Assembly: GCA_000149265.1 (NCBI GenBank)
Contig: CH003398.1
Location: 384,476-448,475 of the forward strand
Source: Ciona savignyi
Lineage: Eukaryota; Chordata; Ascidiacea; Phlebobranchia; Cionidae
Direction: 5' to 3'
DNA length: 64,000 nt
This document shows, one piece after another, positions 1 to 11,300 of the stretch. Every line of letters begins with the position of its first letter. Position 1 is the stretch's first letter. The translations under genes were made by a program, and so were the position numbers. The notes under the pieces are model-generated. The model was given only the letters and a program-made list of their open reading frames with translations, was not told the origin of the DNA and did no database searches.

Positions 1-50
1 GGTAGTCAGAACAAAAAGGAACTTTTGAATTGTGCGATTTTATTAGGACA

Positions 51-150
51 TAGGATATGATATTTATGTTTATACCCTGGGTGGGAAAACCAAGGGGGTT
101 AACATACGGGTAATCGTCAGATCCCCTCGTGTCCACATAAAACACGCTTG
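51..150 (-). repeat. SINE-A fragment
   Basis: Fragment of the tRNA-headed SINE that recurs through the window (consensus described at 42890-43170). Only the tail half is present, in reverse orientation, starting with the GATATTTATGTTTAT tail and broken off after the CGTCAGATC segment. It lies in an intron of the ataxin-10 gene. Confidence 0.6.
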
Positions 151-409
151 TTTTGGTAAGTCAAAACAAAAGGAGATTGCTTTGTGCGATTTTATTTGAA
201 TGGTTAAGATTAAAGAATTTGGGAACTGGTTTACTTGTTTTCTGCATCTGGTATAGTGAGGTTGTACTCACTTTTAACATGACATTACAACTTTGATAAT
301 GATGTTGCAATTTTAATTTTATAACTTAATATCTAAGCCAACTGTAGGTAAAGTATTTTGTAAATGACTAGAGACACATGTACAGTGCTAAACAGAAAAA
401 AAATAAGTG

Positions 410-530
410 GAAAAATCAAAGGGGTTAACACACGAGTAATCGTCAGATTCACCAGATTACCTCGCACCCACCGTCGGACATACATATGAGGAATTCTAAC
501 CACTAAACAACGCCTTTACGATAAAAAAGG
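410..530 (-). repeat. degenerate SINE-A fragment
   Basis: Shares the GGGGTTAACACACG and CGTCAGATT blocks with the SINE-A consensus in reverse orientation. The remaining sequence is diverged, and the tRNA-like end is reduced to an ACCACTAAACAACGC remnant. Confidence 0.45.
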
Positions 531-570
531 TTCAAATGCTTCTACAAATAAAAAAACATTGTAAACCAAC

Positions 571-2506
571 TTGAGAAAGGTTGGGAAAACCAGACTCCAT
601 ATTGTTTTCTGATTTGTAGTATTTCCAGCCACAAGGTTTCCCAGAAACTGACACCCACATAACAGAGCTGTAAAAACAATGAATTTCTAATTAGTGGTTA
701 AGTGGATGCTTAGTTAGACTAGGATTGTAGACCAAAAATAAGCTTTATTTAAAACAAAACATCACACACCTTAACCAAACACATCATCATGTGAGATCAC
801 TTATTTAAACTGTAAAATAACAACATTATTAAGTCACCTAAATAGGAGTTCGATTTCAAAATGTAAAAAAACAAAAAGTATTATTTTGGTGTTATGCTTT
901 TTGCTGAGAATTACCATCTTGCTAGGCAGTAAGTAAAAGGCATTGTTTAATCATTGTTACCACAGTCAAAAACTGAAATTACTTCATATATATTTTTCTA
1001 GATTTATATTTAATTATTCATGATTGAAAAATATGTATAATTACTAAGTGTATATTATTCAGTGTCGTACTAGGTTTATTACTATTTTAGTGCATTTAAA
1101 ACATGCCAATCATAAATCTAGGGCAATATAGTTAAACAACAACAATACCTGAATGATATTTGGAGGAATAATCTTCACAGATTTTTTGTAAAACTTTTAA
1201 AGTCGTTAAAACGGTTGTCAACTTCCTGTTGAATACAAGAGTAATGAAAAATTTTGTTCTCAATCATTGAGTAAAAAAATAATTATATATTTGGTTGTAA
1301 CATTTACATTTTATTTTGAAACAGTATTTTGTGTAGACAATAAATCTTTTACATGTGTTTTAAGAATATTTGGGTTTAGAGGGTGTAGCAAACAATCATA
1401 GCATGGCAAAATTTATTTTATTTTTTTAATCATAGCATGAAAAAACATTTTTTAAGCTAGATATTATGACTCTTTTATACTTTTATCATTTTTTAAAAAA
1501 CTTGTTTTATGTCTTGGATCTCTGCAATGCTAAGAAGGAGTCGAGATTTAAAATACGGAAATAGGGTTGACACATGCAAGTGCTCACAATTGATGTATGC
1601 ATCACAGATATCGATTTAATTTTTGCGAACACTGCCAATTAATTTTTTAATTTTTGCGAAAACGGGGGCAACACTAAAAGGAGGAAAAAGGGAAAGGAGG
1701 GAAACTCCACATTAAAATTATGGAAACTAATTAAAAACCTGCCCTAAACACTGATCTCAAGCCCAGAAATAACCTTAACTCCAACCCAATGTTTAAAACT
1801 ATTTTAAATGACATAATCCTTATTTTAGAATGCAGTTTCCCTCCTTTCCTTCTTTATATATTTTCCCACACACGGCCAATTCAAATATCCTTACATGATC
1901 TCATTTTGATTCCGCTCGCATTTCACACAACTATTCCGCAGAACACGAAAACAGAGGGTTAGTTCTTCCAACTTGTTCTCGTTTTGCGATAAATCATCGA
2001 AATCAGAGTTCCAATGTTCCAGAAGCTCGGTTACATCTTTGAATATTTGGATCGGCAAATTCGCCCTGAAAAGTAAAAAACAAAACAATTTGATTCAGAT
2101 TTAGGGGAGCAATACGCTTGTAAAGGTACCCAGTACATAAATTTGATAAACTCAGGGTATTGGATATTATCCAGTACAGAGGTGTCAAACTCAATGGATA
2201 AAAGCCATAGAATATGGCTCTAAAAACGATTAACACTCATGTTTTTTGTTATATATACCGTAAATTTAAATACAGTTAAATAAAATGTAAGAAATTGATA
2301 CATACATGTCAATAAAAATTCAAGAAAATAACACATTGTTAGGCTGTTTAAATCTGTCACAAAATATGCCACAAACTACTAATAACCAAAAATATGCAGT
2401 GCATTTGTATTAATTTGGCTTAAGCAATTATTCCAATGATTTCTTACCTTTTAGCATCCCTTTCCAACAACTGACTTGCTATCTGGGAGAGTTGTAAAGC
2501 TTCCAT
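571..2506 (-). CDS. ATXN10: Ataxin-10, N-terminal exons (partial gene, continues past left edge)
   Basis: Four coding exons read on the minus strand with matching phases: 2448-2506 (starts at ATG, MEALQLSQ), 1895-2065, 1149-1225 and about 571-667. The 3' end of the fourth is uncertain, with donors at 571 or 567. The residues CFRVLRNSCVKCERNQN match the ataxin-10 block CFRCLRNACIECSVNQN. The fourth exon, CGCQFLGNLVAGN, matches CGLQFLGNIASRN. Ataxin-10 is a cytoplasmic armadillo-like repeat protein linked to neuronal survival and cytokinesis/cilia regulators. The start is chosen because it is the only in-frame ATG after a TTATTACAG acceptor; the frame is open upstream without another ATG. That acceptor could take a 5' UTR exon or a spliced leader. 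Later exons (the conserved C-terminal domain) are outside the window. The family call is firm; exon 3 rests mainly on phase and length. Confidence 0.85.
1670..1856. mobile_element. MITE (family M1)
   Basis: First of about ten copies of a roughly 200-bp element. One end reads GGGGCAACACTAAAAGGAGG and the other is its inverted form, CCTCCTTTCCTTC. The interior is a degenerate run of CCCTAA/CCCCAGAACTAA-like units. The inverted ends and the lack of coding capacity point to a non-autonomous DNA transposon. It lies in an ATXN10 intron. Confidence 0.7.
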
Positions 2507-2656
2507 TAAAATGCTGTAATAATGCGCCCGAACTAACCAGTAGTTAAAGCTGTTTTTAAACGTCCTAAATATCTTAACACACGTTGTTTTGGAATAGGGA
2601 AATTCCCTAACGACGATTAAAATAAAAATGTATGCCAGTTTTTTAATTTCAAAAAC

Positions 2657-2745
2657 ATGATGGGCTCATCACTTGGACCGTTTTTGTATTGTATTCGGTA
2701 TATGTATCGGTCGCGTTAACCATTCGGCCACACGACCGTACGAAT
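2657..2745 (-). repeat. SINE-B (tRNA-Ser-like head)
   Basis: The reverse complement reads GTCGTGTGGCCGAATGGTTA followed by a CGCGACCGATACATATAC segment and a short tail ending in CCAAGTGATGAGCCCATCAT. The head resembles the A-box half of a tRNA-Ser gene. Related copies lie at 18474, 26632, 55512, 56005, 57130, 57498 and 60428. Confidence 0.6.
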
Positions 2746-3039
2746 AAATGTATGTCAGTTGTCCCCGCAGGTGGGAAAGTTTCTATGGTGGGCCAACGAT
2801 TGAAGTTAAGTGTTAAATAACTTCGTGACAACATGTCGGTTTTGGTAGGTATTGTTCTACGGTATGTATACAATGAAGGCATTGGACACTGCTAGCTAGC
2901 TAGCTTGTCGTTTTTGTTCATGGGCAATGCAAATTTCTAGAGCCCAGTGAATTATCAGACTCTACTCACAACATACAGCAATTGTGCAATAATTTATTGC
3001 TTTTTAGACGTGTTCTAATGACTGTCGTTTTCCAAATTT

Positions 3040-3293
3040 TTATGAATAATGCGGCGCCTTTCAGTCGAAAGGTTACAGATTCGAAACTGGACGCTAGCTA
3101 GTCGGTTGTAACGGACATTGCCTAAACCCAGCGTATTAATGGGTTCTACCAAATTAAAGAAACGTATCCATCATGCACAACACACTTTAATAGCTCCGGT
3201 AACCCGATGGGCGCGAGGCGATCTGACAAATGCCCATCTGTTTACTCCCTTGGTTTTCCCATTCACGGGGATAAACATAAATATCCTACGCCT
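3040..3293 (+). repeat. SINE-A copy
   Basis: tRNA-like head with B-box GATTCGAAACTGG, body ATGGGTTCTACCAAATTAAAG, and tail CATTCACGGGGATAAACATA ending in a decayed ATCCTA repeat. About 40 bases of the body after the B box are deleted relative to other copies. Confidence 0.75.
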
Positions 3294-3299
3294 TAAATT

Positions 3300-5319
3300 T
3301 AGTAATATGTCCGTTTCGGTCCATTCCACTAAACCTTAGTGCTACTTCTACGATGCCAAGGGCGTCGCTAATCTGAACCTCGGATCGCTTAATCCGACTT
3401 TCGTGACAATTTAACAGAAAAGAAAATCTGCCACTAAATCAAAGTCTGAAAACAACTCTGCTTTACACAAGAAAAAGGACACATCTCCCACACCTTAATT
3501 TATTTCTGCTATTATATAATGTTAATTACATAACGATTGCGGGTACACGCCAATGTACAATAGGGCTTAGAATTTGTGGACTGCTAATACAGCACAGTCG
3601 GCGCTTTTGACAATGATTTCAACTCAAATTAAGATTATATCTTAAAACGCTATATATATAGGATAAACTACAATAAGGCGACTATAGTAATTAGGTTAAA
3701 ATGTTTTTTTTGCGGACCAAACTAAAGTAACGGAAAAATGGAGACGATTTTTGGTCCGGATTTTAACACACGCAAAAGTTTGCCAAAAAATTTTGACAGC
3801 GACGCAAGAACGAAACTACAAATTTACAAAAGCACAGAAAGAGTATGGGGCCAATGCCTGCTAAAAAGTGGATGGTTGTAGCTAGGATAACATAAATACT
3901 AAGTTAAAAGCAAACGTATGTGAGAGGTCAAGCTGCAGTAGAGCATGGACAATGGCAGTCATAGAAAGTGGAACAGCTGACAAGTGATGCTTGGGAGTAA
4001 AATACCTTGGTTAGGGAAAGTCCCTTAGGTGTGAATCCTACAGTTGATTTTACAAATTTTTCTTATGGGACCCAATTCGTTCTACTGTGGTGTTTACCCG
4101 GACATAATAACCCAAAACAATAGGGGTTCAAGCGTAAATTAGAAAAGCTGGGACCAAATAGTACATCTTAATTTGGGCTCAACCCAAGGTTTATCGTAAT
4201 AAACCTCTCCTTTGTATTTTAACATTAAATCACTTGCCGATTCCACAGTCCAATTTGATCATTGTGCAGGCTCTACTGTTGCGAGAATAATATATACATT
4301 CCTGAAAAGGTAAATGTGCGTGGTACAAGTACTCGACATTGCAGTTGGTTGGGTGCTCGAACATTTCATTTACAAGTGCGCCTTGGTGGAAAGAGTATTT
4401 GATGACTAACCAAACGATAAAAATTGTAACTAAAATTTCCAAACTGAAATTTTCAATGCGATAATATGGCTTCACCAGACTACCCTATCGTTCATTATAC
4501 CCAATAGAAATGCACTACTTTATACGTTGGGAGCATTTAAGTGGAATTGTGAATTTAACAGCTTAAAAATTTGATGTAACTTGCATCACGAAATGTTGTT
4601 TTAGAACTAAGTACAAGTTTGGGTTTAACTTATAAGCGGACGGTAATCTAATTAGTTGCAGTTTCAACTACCCATGAAAGCATTGATAATATAGTACCGC
4701 TGGGTGGATAATGGGTGTGTACAAAAGGGTGGAAATAAGTGAATATGGAAACAACCTCTGTACACCCCAATCCTGGATGAAGGATTAAACTCAAGCCAAG
4801 TAATTAGTATCTTTCATGTTTCCTTATTTCCACCTTTTGGTGTTGACTGGTTAACATGAATAAAATATGAAGCTTCATTGCTAAATGAACAGTTTTACAA
4901 TTGGGTAGCAAGTTACTGTTATAAAAGTTCTTAAGTGGAATCCAGTTAACCAAGCTAAAACAAGAAGGCCAATACAATAGAGGCGTTTCGAAATGTAATT
5001 TGAACCCATTATTAATCATTCTTTAATTAAGTATTTTGGTCTTGTCTAGAAAACCCCTTTCTCTAAAATTTAAGTGTGTGGAGCTTTTGTACTGACTTTG
5101 GCTATTAAAATATTTTTTTAAGGGGTAAAATATTTAAGATGTGAAGCTGATATACAGATTTTTTTCAAAGAGTTCTTTAAGAATTGTGTGGTAATGGGAT
5201 AAGAGAATAACAGAGCTCTCGCCATGGTTGTTAATTTGTGAAAAACTGGCTTCGATATACAGGTGGGGTTACTCATCAGGTATTGTACACGGGTGAAGGC
5301 ATCTATTGGGGTCAGGGGT
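3300..5319. other. ATXN10-CLINT1 intergenic region, little resolved
   Basis: AT-rich sequence upstream of ATXN10 and downstream of the CLINT1 stop codon. No clear homologue was seen. The minus-strand frame at 4230-4475 is open and encodes one hydrophobic stretch (residues about 12-27) followed by a Cys-containing segment, but it lacks an ATG. It has acceptor-like TTTCAG sites inside, so it could be an unrecognised terminal exon or chance. I cannot assign it. Confidence 0.3.
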
Positions 5320-8300
5320 CTACTTCATGTAACCGTAGGGTTGCTGCATGGCCGACATATTGTTCATGGGGTACATGGGGTTTCCCCCCATTGGGACCCC
5401 TTGCTGGGGCATCGCACCACCTGACATACCCATCTGCATCCCATATCCTCCCGCCATCCCTAAAAATTCATTCATTGAAAATACACAATGAATGCTGCAG
5501 CCATAGTCTGTTGTTTACATTGTTTGGGTTAAAACGCAGTCTTGTTATTATGCGAAGTGTTCACCAATTGTCGAAGTAGTAACCAGGCTTCAATTCTACT
5601 AATCAGTCCGGCCCCTTAGTTTGGTGGTTACGTGCGTCGCCTTTCGAAAGGTTGCGATTTGAAACTGGTTGCTGACTTGTCAGTTGTGTCCTTGGGCAAG
5701 GCACTTAACGGACATTGCCCGAATCCCAGTGGATTAATGGGTTCTACTTAATTTAAGCAACGTGTGAATCATATACAACATACTGCAATAGCTCCGGTAA
5801 CCCGACGGTGGGTACGAGGTAATCTGACGATCGCCCATGTGTTAATCCCCTTGGTTTTCCCATTCATGGGGATAAACATGAATAACCTATCATATCCTAT
5901 TCACTGCCAAAACGTAATAAACAAAATAAATGTTTACTCACACAACCAACTTATGTTATTGTAAACCAAATTTTCCCATTCAATACATTGGTATAGGTGG
6001 TCTAACTTCACTTACCTGACATCATCATTTTTTGCTGCTGCATCATCATCATTTGTTGCTGAGTCATCATGTTAGTTTGTTGCTGAGTCAACATGTTTGG
6101 TTGCTGACTCATCATATTTGGCTGTTGCTGGGGCATCATGTTAGGTTGCTGGTTTATAGCCATTCCAGCCATTGAGTTGTTAATCTGTTGGCTGTATCCC
6201 CCTTTTAGGGACGTATGGAAATTTATTCGTTAATTAAAAATAAAATATGTGCGGGTATATTTATTTTGAATTTAATTTTATAAAAATTGCAAATGTTAAG
6301 TTTTAAATGGGTGTAAACACCTTTAAGGGATGTATGGCAATTAAGTCATTAATTTAAAGTAAAAAAATGTGCTAGATATATATATATTTTTTTTTTAAAT
6401 ATACAAAATATTTGGTTAAATAATAATCCAACTTTTTAAGCATATTCATGAAAATTACAATGACTTGAGCTTAGTTTAGTATATTCTTATTTTATATTTT
6501 AATCAAAATATACGGTGCTCAATTAAATTAATAGAGAAAAAGTGAAAAACATCAACACTGCACACCATTCCCATAGCTGTACAATAATAATATCATAATA
6601 TTATTATTTTGACACCAACTAAAATATAAAATAAGGACTCTAAGATCTAACCATAATAACTAATCCAGTATTGCAAGTGTTATGGAGTTGCCAAAAAGTG
6701 GACACATTTATAGTGAAAATTTGTACTGTAAACATATATAATGTAATGTGTATTAATGTATAGTGAAAAGTTTGGGTTGTGTATAGCAAAACTGGCTATA
6801 TATAAGGTGTAATATACATATATATATATTGGCCCTAAGCGTTGGGTGTAGCTAATTTAGGTTAAGTGAATAAGTGAGACAGTGACTATGAATTGTTCTG
6901 ACAATCTGGCAGTGTTTTGGCACCGATGTTACTGTACAGATTCGTGTGCCTTATAACAAACTTTGCAATCCAAAAAAATTTAATCCAGTTGCCCATCTGT
7001 AAATATGGAGGCCCAACATGGCTATACGGTGGCTACCGTGGACCCGCCCATATTAATGTAATGTATACATTGTAACATGTAATTAATGTATTGTTGGATA
7101 TACATTGTAATGTATTTGTTGTTGGATATACATTGTAATGTATGTGTTGTTGGATATACATTGTAATGTATGTATTGTTGGATATACATTGTAATGTATG
7201 TATTGTTGGATATACATTGTAATGTATGTATTGTTGGATATACATTGTAATGTATGTATTGTTGGATATACATTGTAATGTATGTATTGTTGGATATACA
7301 TTGTAATGTATGTATTGTTGGATATACATTGTAATGTATTGTTGGATATACATTGTAATGTATGTGTTGTTGGATATACATTGTAATGTATGTGTTGTTG
7401 GATATACATTGTAATGTATGTATTGTTGGATATATATTATAATGTATGTATTGTTGAATATATATTATAATGTATGTATTGTTGGATATATATTGTAATG
7501 TATTGTTGGATATGCATTGTAATGTATGTGTTGTTGGATATACATTGTAATGTATTTGTTGTTGGATATACATTGTAATGTATGTGTTGTTGGATATACA
7601 TTGTAATGTATGTGTTGTTGGATATACATTGTAATGTATGTATTGTTGGATATACATTGTAATGTATTTGTTGTTGATTATACATTGTAATGTATGTATT
7701 GTTGGATATACATTGTAAAGTACGTATTGTTGAATATACATTGTAATGTATGTGTTGTTGATTATACATTGTAATGTATGTATTGTTGGATATACATTGT
7801 AATTTATGTATTGGTGGATATGCATTGTAATGTATTTGTTGTTGGATATACATTGTAATGTATGTATTGTTGGATATGCCTTGTAATGTATCGTTGGATA
7901 TACATTGTAATGTATTTGTTGTTGGATATACATTGTAATGTATTTGTTGTTGGATATACATTGTAATGTATTTGTTGATATACATTGTAATGTATGTATT
8001 GTTGGATATACATTGTAATGTATTTGTTGTTGGATATACATTGTAATGTATGTGTTGTTGGATATACATTGTAATGTATGTATTGTTGGATATGCCTTGT
8101 AATGTATCGTTGGATATACATTGTAATGTATTTGTTGTTGGATATACATTGTAATGTATTTGTTGTTGGATATACATTGTAATGTATGTATTGTTGGATA
8201 TACATTGTAATGTATTTGTTGTTGGATATGCATTGTAATGTATGTATTGTTGGATATGCATTGTAATGTATGTATTGTTGAATATGCATTGTAATGTATG

Positions 8301-11300
8301 TATTGTTGGATATGCATTATTGGATTACATAGCGAGTGTATTTTATCTCATGATCCGGCGTTCTGTGATTTCCCATAAGAATAAGAACCCAACCTTGCAA
8401 TTGGTTCATGGATGGTTGGACCGGTTTCGGCTTCGATTTACCGAGGGTGTCGAGGTTAATGTCCACCTTGATGTCTGACCACGTGTTGGGTTTGGTGGGG
8501 GTGGGTTTCACGGGGTGGGGGGCTGCAAATAGCGAGTCGGTATTTGCAAACTACGACTAATGAGCTTGGAAGGAGGGGTAGTGAGCTGGGAAGGGCGTAA
8601 TACTAAAATGTGGGAACAGGAAATTAAAGAATTCGCGATATATATGGGGACGTGGGAATAGGGTGGCGGGTTTGGTTGGGAAAAAATGAGGCTAAGAAGG
8701 TTGGCGTCCACCGGATAGTTTTTACACACAATTGAACTTTCATAAATTGTAGGGATATTGTACAAAAGATCATTATTTTAGGAACTTTTGAAAATGATTT
8801 TTGATTTTGCTGTGTCGACACTTTTTATGGGATTGATTGGAATGCACTTAAAGTAATCCCAATAAATTGTAAGTGCAACAAGAAAGTGATCATAGGATTG
8901 CAAAACTCCCCTTAAAAGTATTTAAACGGGACCAATGATTCTACCCAATTTTCTCTATTAGTGTATGTTTGTAACTTCTAGATTTTCCCTATTTCCGCGA
9001 AATTTTCCTGTTCCCACATTTCAGTAATACGCAAGCTCACAGTATGAGGCAGTAGACCATATGGGCTTCAATTAATAAGCAAAGTGTAAAACTTAGAAAG
9101 CATGTTCAGAGAAGAATTATTTGGAGCTAAAAATTACAGCAATCATGGAATTGTAAGATTAAAAGAAATTAACAAACTTATCATCATAAATGTCATTATG
9201 ATGTCCAAAAAGCACAAAAAGCAAATTAAAGTAAGGAAAATCACCGAAATTCATAGAATTAAAGCTGAATTACCTGTCCCATTCGACAAACTGGTTGGGG
9301 CCATTGATTTAGGGGTCATTGGTGCGTTTGACCCCATTTGCGACATCATATTATTGGTACCTATTGATGGGGCTGCTCCCATTGATGACATCATGGGATT
9401 TCCCCCAGCTGGTGACATCATTGAATTTGACCCCATTGATGACATCATGGGATTTCCCCCAGCCGGTGACATCATTGAATTTGACCCCATTGATGACATC
9501 ATGGGATTTCCCCCAGCCGGTGACATCATAGAATTTGAACCCATTGGTGACATCATGGGGTTTCCCCCAGCTGGTGACATCATCGATGACATAGAATTCT
9601 GGCTTCCGAAACCCTGACCACTAGATGGGGTGATCGGGAACGAGGACCCCATCATAGGCTGCATGGTGGGGTTTTGGGGGTTCCCCATGGGCTGAGGGGT
9701 TTGGAAGGTAGAAGCGAGATCGGGATTGGACGGGGCCGGAGTGGAGAGCGATGCAAACGGGTCAAATGAGTCCTGGGGTGTGTGTGGGGGGCTTGGGTGG
9801 ATTGAAAGGAGGAAAATTCGGCGAATTCACTTTGTTGTTGAGCTGGGAAGGAAAAGGGGGTTAAGTACAGACAATTGATGGAACATTTTAAGTCCTACAA
9901 TGAGTAACCAGTGTCATATGATCCAACCCACTTTTAAATAGTCCTACAATGTCAAGAATCTGGCAGTGGGTAAGATTGGGTACGACTTGGATTAACACCC
10001 CCATGCTCTGACCACTGACCACTGAGCCACCCAGGCTCTATTTTTTATGGCAATGAAATACAGAATGTATCTCCTTTTTTTGTTGTTCTTACATCATTGG
10101 GTAGTATCGTATACAGCAATCAAGTAGTAGTTTATAGGGGTAATTGGCGATGATGATATTTATGAGCATGATATGATGGGGCTTTGTGAAAGACTGCGTG
10201 TCAAAGGCGGGCAACTTCTCTAGTCGGCGGGCCAGATGTGGGAAAATGAAGTCCTTGGTGGGCCGGATTATTAAATGACTAATATTCAATATCTTAATTA
10301 CAGGGTATGGTAATATACAGTCTGCGGGCCGGTCAAAATCTCTTACAGGCCGTATGTTGCCCATGCCTGCTGTAGGTCATATGTGCAGTAAATGGTGTCC
10401 CAATGAAAGAGGCATAAGTAATCCACTTTATACAACTAGCATCACCCCACACATTACCCTACGTTTTAACCCACTTGTTACCCCATTCATCACCCACTTA
10501 CTTGTTTGGCTGGTTTGTATCGTAGTTGGGGTAAAAGAAGAGAAGTCAGCAAACCCTGGGGATTTGGGGTTAGCGGCTGCTTGTGCTGGTTCGGACACCC
10601 CTCCTGCAAGTGGTTTAATGTTAGGGGGCTGGAGTCAAGTAAGAGGTGCTAGTGGTGAAAATTGCACCCTTGCCACTGCTAAAGTGAACTAGAATTCTGC
10701 TTATGATTATGATTTTAGCTATGAATTAATGTACTTACATCTATACTTTGACACAATGATTTTATAATGCTGGGAAACAAAAAAGGATAGGATATTTATG
10801 TTTATCCCAGTGAATGGGAAAACCAAGGGGGTTAACACACGGGCAATCGTCAGATCACCTCGCGCCCACTGTCGGGTTACCGAGCTATTTCAGTGTGTTG
10901 TATATGATAGACGCGTTACTTCAATGTGGTGGAACCCATTAAGCCGCTGGGTTCAGGCAATGTCCGTTAAGTGCTTTGCCCAAGGACACAACCGACTAGC
11001 TAGCGACGAGTTTCGTACCTGCAACCTTTCAGTTGAAAGGCGTCGCACTAAACTACCAGACTAACCAGTCGAACATTAGGCTAATATCATGAACATTAAG
11101 CTGTTATCATTGATAGATAGGAGGGGTCAACAATGTTGGTTGATACTCTGATATCTGTCTGGTACAATGTTGGATACATATTCCATACACTCCAATTTTA
11201 GCCATATTGTGTGTATAATTTCATTGCGACATTTGACCAGCTATTATACATCGTGGACTGTGGTTAAATATGACTTTAGTGACTAAAGTCTTGGATTGAC

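Noticed and set aside
7022-8317. 431-codon minus-strand frame (and overlapping frames)
   Set aside because: It is a translation of the 28-bp minisatellite; the unit has no stop codons in these frames and there is no coding signature.
7084-8325. CRISPR-like array
   Set aside because: Units are contiguous with no unique spacers, and the genome is eukaryotic.
9102-9617. 171-codon plus-strand frame with repeated DDIMGFPPAGDI
   Set aside because: Antisense of the CLINT1 54-bp coding repeat; the minus strand carries the conserved protein.
10354-10692. 112-codon plus-strand frame
   Set aside because: Runs across the hAT-like MITE end and the antisense of CLINT1 exon 10502-10603.
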